Positions 30,782 through 39,709 of a stretch of DNA of 64,000 nucleotides are shown here, in pieces. The number at the start of each line of letters is the position of its first letter. Position 1 is the stretch's first letter. The position numbers and the translations under genes were made by a program. Origin of the DNA: Paludibacteraceae bacterium (GTDB lineage: Bacteria > Bacteroidota > Bacteroidia > Bacteroidales > Paludibacteraceae); assembly GCA_017559385.1 (NCBI GenBank), contig JAFYSK010000031.1:62001-126000 (forward strand), read 5' to 3'. A model generated the notes under the pieces. It made no database searches. It saw only the letters and a list, made by a program, of their open reading frames with translations, and was not told the origin of the DNA.

Positions 30782-30789
30782 TACCTTTG
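30782..30789 (+). promoter_or_regulatory. Promoter of the SpmAB-like gene
   Basis: -7 TACCTTTG with TTTG at 30759-30762 (19 bp spacing). The start codon at 30798 is so close that the mRNA would be almost leaderless. Confidence 0.7.
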
Positions 30790-30797
30790 TGGTCGAA

Positions 30798-32030
30798 ATG
30801 ATACTAAATTATATTTGGATAGGACTTATTCTGCTCTCAGTCATCATGGGCTGCGTTCAGTTTTTTGCATTTGGGGAAAGCAGCATTTTCTCAGATATAC
30901 TGAATTCTACATTTGCTTCTGCTAAAAATGGTTTTGAGATCTCTATTGGACTCACAGGTATCCTAGCGTTGTGGATGGGTATCCTTAATATTGGGCAACA
31001 AGGCGGCGTAGTCAACACACTATCTCGCGGTGTAGCACCTTTCTTCCGCCGTATTTTCCCAGGAGTTCCTAACCGCCATCCCGTCTATGGCACCATGTTT
31101 ATGAATTTCTCTGCCAATATGTTAGGCCTCGACAATGCTGCCACTCCTATGGGACTCAAGGCAATGGGCGAATTACAAGAACTCAATTCGGATAAGAGCA
31201 AAGCTAGCAATGCCATGATCATGTTTGTGGTTCTTGGCGCCAGCGGACTGACCATCATACCTACCGCTATTATGGCCTATCGCGCCCAATGTGGAGCAGC
31301 TAATCCTGCCGATGTTTTTCTGCCACTTCTCATAGCCACCTATTTCTCCACATTAGGAGGATTAATCGCCTGCTGCGTGGCACAAAAAATCAAACTTTGG
31401 GATAAAGTTGTATTAGGTGTCATCTCCGTCCTAACAGCCCTAGTAGTGCTATTGCTAGTCATGGCCCAACGGTTGCCCGAAGAGACCCTCACTGCTGTAT
31501 CCTCTGTTGTTGCTGCATGTGTATTGCTGTGCATTATCTGCTGGTTTATCATTCAGGCTAGCATACGCAAAGTCAATGTATATGAAGCATTTATCGACGG
31601 AGCAAAAGATGGATTCAAAACGGCCATTGGCATCATTCCGTATCTCATTGCTATCCTAGTTGCAGTGGGCATGTTTCGCGCCAGCGGTGCCATGGGGCTA
31701 CTAGAACAAGGGCTTGCATATTTATTCAGTCTCGTGGGCATTAATCCCGATCTTTCGGCTGCTGTACCTACTGCAATCATGAAGCCACTTTCTGGTAGCG
31801 GTGCGCGTGGTCTGATGATTGAGGCGATGACTGCTCACGGAGCAGATTCGCTGGTAGGACGACTATGCTGTATCTTGCAAGGCACTACCGACACAACTTT
31901 CTATGTACTAGCAGTTTACTTTGGCAGTGTTGGCATCAAAGATACCCGCCATGCCGTAGCATGCTGCTTAGTTGCCGATCTCGTTGGTGTCATAGCTGCA
32001 TTTACCATTGCTAACATCTTCTTCGGGTAA
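30798..32030 (+). CDS. SpmA-SpmB-like fused nucleoside-recognition (Gate) membrane protein
   Basis: 410 residues from the ATG at 30798; an upstream extension lies in the promoter and is rejected. About ten membrane helices. The first half resembles SpmA (VNTLSRGVAPFFRRIFP, NFSANMLGLDNAATPMGLKAM), the second SpmB (DGAKDGFKTAIGIIPYLIAI, KPLSGSGARGLM, GTTDTTFYVLAVYFG). The fused form is usual in Bacteroidota, which do not sporulate. The transported solute is unknown. Confidence 0.9.
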   Translation: MILNYIWIGLILLSVIMGCVQFFAFGESSIFSDILNSTFASAKNGFEISIGLTGILALWMGILNIGQQGGVVNTLSRGVAPFFRRIFPGVPNRHPVYGTMFMNFSANMLGLDNAATPMGLKAMGELQELNSDKSKASNAMIMFVVLGASGLTIIPTAIMAYRAQCGAANPADVFLPLLIATYFSTLGGLIACCVAQKIKLWDKVVLGVISVLTALVVLLLVMAQRLPEETLTAVSSVVAACVLLCIICWFIIQASIRKVNVYEAFIDGAKDGFKTAIGIIPYLIAILVAVGMFRASGAMGLLEQGLAYLFSLVGINPDLSAAVPTAIMKPLSGSGARGLMIEAMTAHGADSLVGRLCCILQGTTDTTFYVLAVYFGSVGIKDTRHAVACCLVADLVGVIAAFTIANIFFG

Positions 32031-32048
32031 AACCAACACGCTAATACC

Positions 32049-32465
32049 ATGATCCATTTCACATCCGAACAAGTCCCAATGCCCGCCATCAATCCTACTG
32101 CCTTAGAACGATGGATCAAGGCAATTGCCGCACAATATGGTTTCACAGTAGGTAACCTCAACTATATCTTTTGCGATGACGAAAAGATATTAGCTGTCAA
32201 CCGCGAGTTTCTACAACACGACTATTATACCGACGTTATCACATTTGATTATAGCACGCGTACACGCGTACAAGGAGATATTTTCATCTCACTTGACACA
32301 GTAGCATCTAACGCTCAGCAGGTGGGCGCACCCTACATACATGAACTACATCGCATCATCATCCACGGTTTACTTCACCTTACAGGCCAAGCTGACAAAA
32401 CACCAGAAACCAAAGCACAAATGACGGCTAAAGAGGAAGATGCGCTACAACGTCTCTCCCTCTAA
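32049..32465 (+). CDS. ybeY: Endoribonuclease YbeY
   Basis: 138 residues. The metal site appears as HRIIIHGLLHLTGQADK: the first two His are present, while the usual third ligand (GYDH) is replaced by GQADK. Bacteroidota YbeY proteins often differ there, so this is not taken as decay. YbeY takes part in 16S rRNA 3' maturation and ribosome quality control. Its last 27 codons have a diverged second copy 1.2 kb downstream, behind an inserted gene. Confidence 0.9.
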   Translation: MIHFTSEQVPMPAINPTALERWIKAIAAQYGFTVGNLNYIFCDDEKILAVNREFLQHDYYTDVITFDYSTRTRVQGDIFISLDTVASNAQQVGAPYIHELHRIIIHGLLHLTGQADKTPETKAQMTAKEEDALQRLSL

Positions 32466-32537
32466 ATTCCACCTATTTTCTTGCGTATATCATTAGACTA
32501 AGAAAAAACAAAATACTAACTCTTAATATTGAAGCAC

Positions 32538-33590
32538 ATGAAAAAATTTCTATCCATTATTATGGCTTTAGTTACTAGCAACAGTCTTGGGGCTTACGAT
32601 TTTAAAGTTGGTGATTTGTATTACAACATCATCAGTAACAATGCTCCCTACACGGTAGAAGTAACTTATGAGTTAGCATCCGTTCCTGAACACCCTCTTG
32701 ATAACTATTTAGGTCTTACCGATATCATCATTCCCGAATCAGTAACCTACTCGGGCATAACCTATAGTGTAACAAGTATTGGAGCTTATGCATTCTGTGA
32801 TTGTACTTCATTGACTTCCATTGCGTTTCCAAACAGTATCACCACTATTGGAGTTCACGCATTCTCTGGTTGCACTTCGTTGCATACTCTCAATATTCCA
32901 GAAGATGTAACTACTATTGGAGCTGAGGCGTTTAGTAAATGTGCTTCATTGAGTGGGAATATTAAAATTCCAAATGGTGTAACCAATATTGCATCCGGTG
33001 TTTTCGGTGGTTGCTCTTCGCTGACTTCCATCGCTATCCATAATAACGTAACAAGTATTGAAGATTATGCGTTTAATGGCTGTACTTCGTTGACCTCTAT
33101 CAATATCCCTAGTGGGATAACAAGTATTGGAGAGTATGTGTTTTATAATTGCACATCATTGCCTTCCATCACGCTTCCAGATGGCGTAACTAGTATTGGG
33201 GCTATGGCGTTCAGTAAATGCTCTTCGTTGGCCTCCATCACTATTCCAAACGGCGTTACAACTATTGAAGCTTGGGCATTCTCATATTGCTCAGGTATGA
33301 CCTCTGTCACTTGCAAAGCGAATACACCTCCTACTGTCAAGACTCGTGCTTTCTTTGAAGTACCTGTGAATATCTCTGTATATGTACCTTGTGAATCGTT
33401 GGTAGAGTACCAGAATGGTGAAGAATGGAGTTATTTCACGAATATCCAATGTATGTCAGAGGAAGGATCAGCCATAGAAAACACTTATAGTCCATCGCCA
33501 ACATCCATTTACCAAAAACAAATCAAGGACGGTCAGCTCCTTATCCTTCATAATGGCAATACCTACAACATCACAGGGCAGGAGTTGTAA
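32538..33590 (+). CDS. BspA-like leucine-rich repeat protein, secreted
   Basis: 350 residues from the ATG at 32538 (MKKFLSIIMALVTSNSLGA is the signal peptide). From about 70 to 270 it is made of ~23-residue LRR_5 repeats of the Treponema/BspA type (VTSIGEYAFxxCTSLTSIxIP). The C-terminal ~25 residues (ending GNTYNITGQEL) resemble a short tail seen on many Bacteroidales surface proteins. It is probably exported and may bind proteins or cells. It sits between ybeY and a duplicated ybeY tail, so it is an insertion. Confidence 0.85.
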   Translation: MKKFLSIIMALVTSNSLGAYDFKVGDLYYNIISNNAPYTVEVTYELASVPEHPLDNYLGLTDIIIPESVTYSGITYSVTSIGAYAFCDCTSLTSIAFPNSITTIGVHAFSGCTSLHTLNIPEDVTTIGAEAFSKCASLSGNIKIPNGVTNIASGVFGGCSSLTSIAIHNNVTSIEDYAFNGCTSLTSINIPSGITSIGEYVFYNCTSLPSITLPDGVTSIGAMAFSKCSSLASITIPNGVTTIEAWAFSYCSGMTSVTCKANTPPTVKTRAFFEVPVNISVYVPCESLVEYQNGEEWSYFTNIQCMSEEGSAIENTYSPSPTSIYQKQIKDGQLLILHNGNTYNITGQEL

Positions 33591-33605
33591 TTTAGCGGAC
33601 GGCAC

Positions 33606-33689
33606 ACAGGTCAAGCTGACAAAACGCCAGAAACCAAAGCACAAATGACAGCCAAAGAGGAATACGCACTCGCTAAAATTAGCATTTAG
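33606..33689 (+). pseudogene. Detached second copy of the ybeY 3' end
   Basis: Translates in frame as a 27-codon YbeY C-terminus starting TGQADKTPETKAQ and ending KISI-stop, against TGQADKTPETKAQ...RLSL-stop in the intact gene at 32382-32465. The first ~65 bases are almost identical, the rest diverged but conserved at protein level. There is no start codon or upstream part. Confidence 0.85.
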
Positions 33690-33754
33690 CTCCAAAACAC
33701 CATAAGTTTCTAACTTTTTTTCTGCAAATATTTGCATATTTAGCAATTTTTTCT

Positions 33755-33762
33755 TACCTTTG
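33755..33762 (+). promoter_or_regulatory. Promoter of fusA2
   Basis: -7 TACCTTTG with -33 TTTG at 33731-33734 (20 bp spacing). The leader is about 85 bases. Confidence 0.75.
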
Positions 33763-33850
33763 CAACCGATATTCGATATTCATAGCCAATATCCTATATC
33801 TAATTACCGAAAAAACATATACTTAATACTAATTCTAAACAAAACACGTT

Positions 33851-36013
33851 ATGGCTAAAGTTTATCAAGCTAACGAGATTAAGAACATTGCCCTCATGGG
33901 TGGCAGTGGCTCGGGTAAGACTACCCTTATGGAATCCATGCTCTTCGAGTGCGGGGTCATTAAACGTCGTGGATCAGTTGAAACACAATCTACCGTCTGC
34001 GACTATTTTCCAGTAGAAAAAGAATACGGCTATTCCGTTTTTTCTTCAGTTTGCAATATCGAGTTCAACAACAAGAAACTCAACATTATAGACTGCCCAG
34101 GTTCTGACGATTTCTGCGGTGGTGCTATCACAGCCCTCCACGTATCAGACACAGCAATCATCACCCTTACTGCTAATGGTGGTGTAGAAGTTGGTACACA
34201 AAACAACTTCCGTCGCGCTGAGAAAGCAAAAAAACCTATCGCCTTCGTCATCAACAAGTGCGACCATGAGAACGCTGACTTTGAGCGTACTTTCAACGAA
34301 CTTAAAGAGACCTTTGGTAACAAGTGTACTCTCTTCCAATACCCTATCAACGCTGGTAAAGACTTCAATGCCGCTATCGATGTGCTCCAAGGCAAAATGC
34401 TTGTTTGGAAGGCAGAAGGTGGTGCGCCTGAAGCTAAAGATATCCCAGAGAGCGAGAAAGCTACTGTAGAAGAGATTCGTGCTCAACTCCTAGAGTGGGC
34501 TGCAGAGTCAGACGAGACTATCATGGACAAATATTTTGAGCAAGGTACTCTATCAGACGACGAACTCATGCGTGGTCTTCAAACCGTATTTGCAGAGGGT
34601 AGCATGTATCCAGTTATCTGCACCAGTGGTCTCAAGGATATGGGTATCCGCCGTTTGATGGGTTTCTTAGGAGAGATGACTCCATCAGTTGCTGATGCTC
34701 CAAAACCTTTGACCGTTAATGCGGATGAAGTAAGTCCTAACCCAACTGCTCCTACATCTGCCTTCATATTCAAGACCTCTGTTGAACCACACATCGGTGA
34801 TGTTAACTATTTCAAGGTGATGCAAGGTACACTTCGTCCAGGCGATGATGTATTGAATGTTGATCGTGGCACCAAGGAGCGTATTTCTCAGCTCTATACT
34901 GTAGCAGGTAACATCCGCGTTCCTGTAGAGGAAGTGGCTGCTGGTGATATCGCTGCTACCGTGAAGCTCAAAGACACTCGCACAGGTAATACCCTCAATG
35001 CAAAAGACTGCGAGAACCAATATCCAGCTATCTCTTACCCAGATCCTAAATATCGTCGTGCTATCAAACCTGTTAACGAAGCAGATGCAGAGAAATTAGC
35101 AGCTCTTCTCACTCGTATGCACGAAGAAGATGCTACTTGGGTGGTTGAGCAATCTAAAGAATTGAAACAAGTCATCGTAGCTGGCCAAGGAGAGTTCCAC
35201 CTCCGCACACTCAAATGGCGTCTTGAGAACAACGACAAGATGATGGTTACCTACGAGGAGCCTAAGATTCCTTATCGCGAGACTATCACCAAGTCTGCTC
35301 GTGCTGATTATCGTCACAAGAAACAATCTGGTGGTTCTGGCCAATTCGGCGAGGTACACCTCATTGTTGAGCCATATGTAGAGGGCGATCCTGTTAAGGA
35401 AGTTTACAAGTTTGGCAACCAAGAGTATCGTATTTCTGTACGCGACACCCAAGAGATTCCATTAGAATGGGGCGGCAAGCTTGTGCTCATCAACTCTATC
35501 GTGGGTGGTGCTATCGACTCTCGCTTTATTCCTGCAATCCTTAAGGGTCTTATGGATCGTATCGAGCAAGGTCCTTTGACAGGTTCTTACGCTCGCGACG
35601 TGCGCGTTATCATCTACGACGGTAAGATGCACCCAGTAGATTCTAACGAAATTTCCTTCCGTCTTGCAGGACGCAACGCTTTTGCCGAGGCCTTCAAGAA
35701 TGCTAACCCTAAACTTCTTGAACCAGTTTATGAGGTGGAGGTATTCGTTCCTAGCGATATCATGGGTGATGTGATGTCTGACATCAACGGTCGCCGCGGT
35801 ATGGTACTAGGTATGGAGACTGAGAAGAACTTTACTACACTCAAAGCGCTTGTTCCTTTGAAAGAAATGTCTTCTTACTCTACCACATTGTCTTCACTCA
35901 CTGGTGGTCGCGCTACTTTCACCATGCGTTTCAAGAGTTACGAACTCGTACCTGGTGACGTACAAGACAAGCTCATCAAAGAGTACGAAGCAACTCAAAA
36001 GGACGAAGATTAA
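33851..36013 (+). CDS. fusA2: Elongation factor G paralogue (EF-G2)
   Basis: 720 residues with full EF-G domain order. The GTPase domain is altered: P-loop GGSGSGKTT instead of AHIDAGKTT, and the G3 motif reads DCPGSDDF (81-88) where translocating EF-G has DTPGHVDF, so the catalytic His is Ser85. The switch I RGIT motif is also missing (YGYS). This matches Bacteroidota EF-G2, reported in Bacteroides to support translocation without GTP hydrolysis during nutrient limitation. It has its own promoter and a strong terminator, so it is a single-gene unit. Confidence 0.92.
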   Translation: MAKVYQANEIKNIALMGGSGSGKTTLMESMLFECGVIKRRGSVETQSTVCDYFPVEKEYGYSVFSSVCNIEFNNKKLNIIDCPGSDDFCGGAITALHVSDTAIITLTANGGVEVGTQNNFRRAEKAKKPIAFVINKCDHENADFERTFNELKETFGNKCTLFQYPINAGKDFNAAIDVLQGKMLVWKAEGGAPEAKDIPESEKATVEEIRAQLLEWAAESDETIMDKYFEQGTLSDDELMRGLQTVFAEGSMYPVICTSGLKDMGIRRLMGFLGEMTPSVADAPKPLTVNADEVSPNPTAPTSAFIFKTSVEPHIGDVNYFKVMQGTLRPGDDVLNVDRGTKERISQLYTVAGNIRVPVEEVAAGDIAATVKLKDTRTGNTLNAKDCENQYPAISYPDPKYRRAIKPVNEADAEKLAALLTRMHEEDATWVVEQSKELKQVIVAGQGEFHLRTLKWRLENNDKMMVTYEEPKIPYRETITKSARADYRHKKQSGGSGQFGEVHLIVEPYVEGDPVKEVYKFGNQEYRISVRDTQEIPLEWGGKLVLINSIVGGAIDSRFIPAILKGLMDRIEQGPLTGSYARDVRVIIYDGKMHPVDSNEISFRLAGRNAFAEAFKNANPKLLEPVYEVEVFVPSDIMGDVMSDINGRRGMVLGMETEKNFTTLKALVPLKEMSSYSTTLSSLTGGRATFTMRFKSYELVPGDVQDKLIKEYEATQKDED

Positions 36014-36068
36014 TCACTTCACATATACTAGATCAACTAGTGCTACTCGTTCTTCTAGTGCACCCCAA

Positions 36069-36104
36069 ACGAGACTGCTTCGACAAAGCAGTCTCGTTTT
36101 CCTT
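36069..36104 (+). terminator. Rho-independent terminator of fusA2
   Basis: ACGAGACTGCTT pairs with AAGCAGTCTCGT around CGACA and is followed by TTTTCCTT. Confidence 0.92.
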
Positions 36105-36141
36105 AAAACCTAAATAGATCCCATTATTCAAACCTAACATT

Positions 36142-36585
36142 ATGAAGAAGATCATTTATATTGACATGGACAATACTTTGGCTGACTACTTGGGTATGGC
36201 CAAACAGATGCAAATTGATCCCTCGGAGGCAAAACACCTCAAAGGATTTTTTGAAAAGCTACAACCTATGCCTAACGCCATTGACTCGTACAACAAACTT
36301 GCAGAGCATTTTGATGTTTATATTCTTTCTACAGGACCATGGAGCAATCCGCACTCATTGTACGAAAAGGTTCTTTGGGTCAAACAGCACCTACCAAAAG
36401 CGTACAAAAATGTCATATTCAGTCACCATAAAGATCTTAATATAGGCGACTACCTAATTGATGATTCTATAAAAAATGGCGCTCAGGATTTTCATGGCAA
36501 ACACATTCAGATTGGTTCAGCAGCCTTCCCCACCTGGAACGATGTCTTGCAATATATTTCTGAACAAGAAAACATTCAATTGTAA
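36142..36585 (+). CDS. 5'(3')-deoxyribonucleotidase (NT5C family)
   Basis: 147 residues. HAD motif I IYIDMDNTLADY, motif II ILSTGPW, and the C-terminal GDYLIDDSIKNG with the paired Asp residues match the NT5C type of small nucleotidases, which dephosphorylate deoxyribonucleoside monophosphates. It is followed by a terminator and stands between two terminators as its own unit. Confidence 0.88.
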   Translation: MKKIIYIDMDNTLADYLGMAKQMQIDPSEAKHLKGFFEKLQPMPNAIDSYNKLAEHFDVYILSTGPWSNPHSLYEKVLWVKQHLPKAYKNVIFSHHKDLNIGDYLIDDSIKNGAQDFHGKHIQIGSAAFPTWNDVLQYISEQENIQL

Positions 36586-36590
36586 ATATT

Positions 36591-36623
36591 AACCGCAACC
36601 ACACTTGATTGCGGTTCTTTTTT
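36591..36623 (+). terminator. Terminator after the nucleotidase gene
   Basis: AACCGCAA pairs with TTGCGGTT (36609-36616) and is followed by CTTTTTT. Confidence 0.85.
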
Positions 36624-36676
36624 AAATTTCTACGCAAAAAACACACAACTTATTTGTATTTTCCGAAAATTTGCAG

Positions 36677-36684
36677 TACCTTTG
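36677..36684 (+). promoter_or_regulatory. Promoter of the FtsB-like gene
   Basis: -7 TACCTTTG, -33 TTTG at 36653-36656, 20 bp spacing. Confidence 0.78.
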
Positions 36685-36735
36685 CAGACGAAACGCAAAT
36701 AATTGCGCAACAAACCTACAAGCAACCAATTATCT

Positions 36736-37032
36736 ATGGAAGAATTAACCACCAAACAAAAACTTCGCAAGCTGTTTATCAACAAGTATAGTATCATACT
36801 ATTCTTGTTTGCTATTATTTACATTTTTATCGGAGATCAGAGCCTGATTAAGCGCATGGCTAAAGCTAGAGAACTGCGTGCGATAAAAAAAGAAATTCAA
36901 CAAGTCAATCAAGAAACCCAACAGGTGCAAAACATGCTCAATTCGCTGGATATCAAAGATAGCCTCGAACGCTATGCCCGCGAACAGTATAATATGCACA
37001 AAGATGGAGAAAAAGTGTACCTTGTTGACTAA
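36736..37032 (+). CDS. FtsB/DivIC-like septum formation initiator
   Basis: 98 residues from the ATG at 36736 (an ATG at 36703 is closer to the promoter but adds an untypical stretch). One membrane helix (SIILFLFAIIYIFIG) is followed by a coiled coil (RELRAIKKEIQQVNQETQQ) and the C-terminal ERYAREQYNMHKDGE, the family signature. It should act in the divisome with FtsL/FtsQ-type partners. A 52-codon membrane-protein gene follows. Confidence 0.88.
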   Translation: MEELTTKQKLRKLFINKYSIILFLFAIIYIFIGDQSLIKRMAKARELRAIKKEIQQVNQETQQVQNMLNSLDIKDSLERYAREQYNMHKDGEKVYLVD

Positions 37033-37063
37033 ATCCGCCCTGAAATTTTAAAACTCTCTACAT

Positions 37064-37222
37064 ATGAAATGGAGTAACATATTGCTATACATTGGCCTTA
37101 CTGTGCTATTGGCAGGTGCCATAATGAGTATCCTGAAACTACAACCCTATTCCGACTATGTGCTTGTAGCGGGTGCATTATTGGTAATTTTCCGCGGCGC
37201 AGTGAAGTCCCGAGAACAATAA
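37064..37222 (+). CDS. Small membrane protein, 52 residues
   Basis: An ATG-to-TAA frame of 53 codons starting MKWSNILLYIGLT with two hydrophobic segments separated by KLQPYSDY and ending AVKSREQ. It lies 31 bases after the FtsB-like gene and 18 before the LacI-type regulator, in the same direction. It is supported by its membrane-protein composition and its fit between neighbours; no function is recognised. Confidence 0.65.
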   Translation: MKWSNILLYIGLTVLLAGAIMSILKLQPYSDYVLVAGALLVIFRGAVKSREQ

Positions 37223-37240
37223 CCCCATTGTCTATCAAAG

Positions 37241-38242
37241 ATGAAGTCAATTACTATCAAGGATATAGCTAAACAGTTAGGTATTTCGGTATCTACTGTT
37301 TCTCGCGCGCTGCAAAATCATCCCGACATCAGCGACAAAACCAAACTACTAGTTCGAGATTGCGCCAAGCGCCTCAACTACAAACCTAATGTCATGGCTA
37401 GTAACTTGCGAACAAGCAAGAATACTACTATTGGCGTTATACTTCCTGAACTCAATCACCATTTTTTTGCATCCGTATTAGATGGTATTGAACAGGCGGC
37501 CAAACAGGCCGGATATAACATCATTATATGCCAAACTGGCGAAAGTGTAGAAAAGGAAACACAAAGCATACAAACCCTCATAGCCAGCCGAGTTGCAGGA
37601 ATATTGGCGGGCATAAGCAAGCAAACCTACAACCTACAACACCTACAAGAGATTATCAATGCTGATATTCCACTCGTATTATACGACCGCCCTTGCCCAT
37701 CATTGCCATGCGACCAAGTCGTATCCGACGACTACCAAGGCGCTTTTAAGGCCGTAGAATATCTCATACAGACAGGATGCAAACGCATCATGTTTTTCTC
37801 CTCTCCTATGCAACTAGAAGTAGCTCACCGCCGTTATCAAGGTTGGCGCGATGCACTTCAACGATACAATATGCCTATAGATGAATCTATGATCATCACT
37901 TGTGACACACGCGCACAAGCGATAATAGAAACACCATCTATTCTCAAACAAGACAACAAACCAGATGCCATTTTCTGCGTCAATGACGACTGCGCTTCTG
38001 GCGTATTATATGCTGCACAAATCCTGGGAATGAAGATACCCGACGAACTGTCTATTTGCGGATTCTCTAATGCGCCACTTTGCCGCAATACATACCCAAT
38101 GCTCAGCACGGTGGAACAACATGGCGTTGAGATAGGCAGACATGCCATGTCACGCTTGCTCAAGCGCCTCAATGGATACGACCGAATCGCACATACCGAA
38201 ATGATTGCTACAGATCTCATCGTTCGCGAAACCACCAAATAA
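37241..38242 (+). CDS. LacI-family transcriptional regulator
   Basis: 333 residues. The N-terminal helix-turn-helix TIKDIAKQLGISVSTVSRAL is followed by the hinge region LNYKPNVMASNLRT and a periplasmic-binding-protein-like sensor domain (TTIGVILPELNHHFFASVL; CGFSNAPLCRNTYPMLSTVEQ). It would repress or activate sugar genes. The only carbohydrate gene nearby is the truncated GH65 gene directly downstream, so its original target may be lost here. Confidence 0.93.
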   Translation: MKSITIKDIAKQLGISVSTVSRALQNHPDISDKTKLLVRDCAKRLNYKPNVMASNLRTSKNTTIGVILPELNHHFFASVLDGIEQAAKQAGYNIIICQTGESVEKETQSIQTLIASRVAGILAGISKQTYNLQHLQEIINADIPLVLYDRPCPSLPCDQVVSDDYQGAFKAVEYLIQTGCKRIMFFSSPMQLEVAHRRYQGWRDALQRYNMPIDESMIITCDTRAQAIIETPSILKQDNKPDAIFCVNDDCASGVLYAAQILGMKIPDELSICGFSNAPLCRNTYPMLSTVEQHGVEIGRHAMSRLLKRLNGYDRIAHTEMIATDLIVRETTK

Positions 38243-38275
38243 CCTACTACTCTCTATCCTACTCTACTCAACCCT

Positions 38276-39043
38276 ATGAACCAACTTCTACAATACAACA
38301 ACTGGACCATTGAGCAACATACTTGGGCACCAGAATGCGAAGCAGAAATACAGCAGCAATTGACCTTCTCCAATGGTTACATCTGCCAAACGGCTCACTT
38401 CGAGGAATATTATTCTGGGGCACAGCGCTTATGCACTTTCATCGATGGGATCGAGCATCCAATACTCAATATATCATCCATCTCTATACGCCTGCACGAC
38501 GAACGCTTGGATTTAGCTACATGGCAGGTACACGATTTCTACCGCTGTCTGCATAAGAACCAACCTGCGCTCGAACGACATTTCACCGTCACATCACCCA
38601 AAGGCGCTACCCTGCAAGTCAAAACCAAGCGTAGCCTTCTACCCATAAAAGAGGCCATGTTAATCGAATACGAAATCACTTCTGTAAATTATGCTGGACC
38701 TATCTCATTCTTAGCGATGCTCGGTTCAAGCGAAGATAAAGTAGATTGGTATCCACTCATGAACCATATTGGTCAAGACTACTGCTGGCTATGGCTACAA
38801 ATGCATGAATTGCGCCTACAACTATGCTGCGCAATGTCTTGGAAAGTACTATACAACAATGTCCCCCTCGTACAACGCCCTATCAAGATCGAGAAACAAC
38901 ATACCATTGGGCACTCGCTAATCACCACTATTAAGCCAGGTGATACATGCCTACTGCAAAAGCGTGTAGTAATCATGGATTCTCGCACGCATGACAAAGA
39001 TCAACTCATCAACAACGCAACGGAATGCTTGATAAACTTGTAA
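38276..39043 (+). pseudogene. GH65 (maltose/kojibiose phosphorylase-type) N-terminal domain only
   Basis: 255 residues matching the N-terminal beta-sandwich of family 65 glycoside phosphorylases: TFSNGYICQTAHFEEYYSG, RLHDERLDLATWQVHDF, HFTVTSPKGATLQV, MLIEYEITSVNYAGPIS. Complete enzymes have about 750 residues; here the (alpha/alpha)6 catalytic barrel and C-terminal domains are absent, and the frame ends 19 bases inside ruvC. No catalytic residues remain. It is either a degraded gene or a lone domain kept for another reason. It follows the LacI regulator by 33 bases. Confidence 0.75.
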
Positions 39044-39654
39044 AAGAACATATTATTCTAGGTATTGACCCTGGTACGCTATATATGGGCTATGCCCTAT
39101 TGCGCACCTCGGGATCTCAAGTTGAAATCATTGATTTTGGCGTATTCGATGTACACAAACTTGAGGATCAGTATGCTCGTTTACAAAAAGAATTCTTCTT
39201 CATCCAACAACTTATTGACTTACATCACCCTACCGTGTTAGCCATTGAATCACAGTTTGTGGATAAGAACCCCCAAACCATGATCAAGATCGTTCATGCT
39301 CAAGGTGTAGCTATTGCAGCAGCTCTATCCAAGGACATTCCAGTTGTCGAGTACTCACCTATGAAGGTAAAGATGGCTATCACAGGCAATGGTCACTCCG
39401 ACAAACACCAAGTGGCAGATATGCTACAACGATTCCTGCATATTCCTGCAGATAAAATGCCCAAGAAACTTGATGCTAGCGACGCACTAGGCATAGCATA
39501 CTGCCATTACCTACAACTAGGTATGCCACTCCGCGAGAAAGGTGCCAAAAATTGGACTACCTTTGCCAAACAAAAAGGACTGGTTGACAAGCAGTTGACC
39601 GGGCCTAACGCCAAACTACAAACTGCGATAATGATGGCCAAGAAAAAGAAATAA
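39025..39654 (+). CDS. ruvC: Holliday junction resolvase RuvC
   Basis: 209 residues, slightly longer than usual because of a basic C-terminal tail. The four acidic active-site residues are in LGIDPGTLYMG, AIESQF, and the DASDALGIAYCH block. It cuts Holliday junctions together with RuvAB. The start at 39025 overlaps the GH65 remnant by 19 bases, which suggests ruvC borrowed the upstream translation or that a deletion fused the two. Confidence 0.95.
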   Translation: MLDKLVKEHIILGIDPGTLYMGYALLRTSGSQVEIIDFGVFDVHKLEDQYARLQKEFFFIQQLIDLHHPTVLAIESQFVDKNPQTMIKIVHAQGVAIAAALSKDIPVVEYSPMKVKMAITGNGHSDKHQVADMLQRFLHIPADKMPKKLDASDALGIAYCHYLQLGMPLREKGAKNWTTFAKQKGLVDKQLTGPNAKLQTAIMMAKKKK

Positions 39655-39709
39655 ACACTTTTTTTACAAAAATCACTACCTAATATTTGGTATTTTGATT
39701 TTTTTGTTG

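Noticed and set aside
30705..30797. N-terminal extension of the SpmAB-like protein
   Set aside because: It would be translated from sequence upstream of and across the -7/-33 promoter elements.
32340..32400. ybeY as a pseudogene because the third metal His is missing
   Set aside because: Bacteroidota YbeY proteins often lack the usual GYDH ending; length and remaining motifs are normal.
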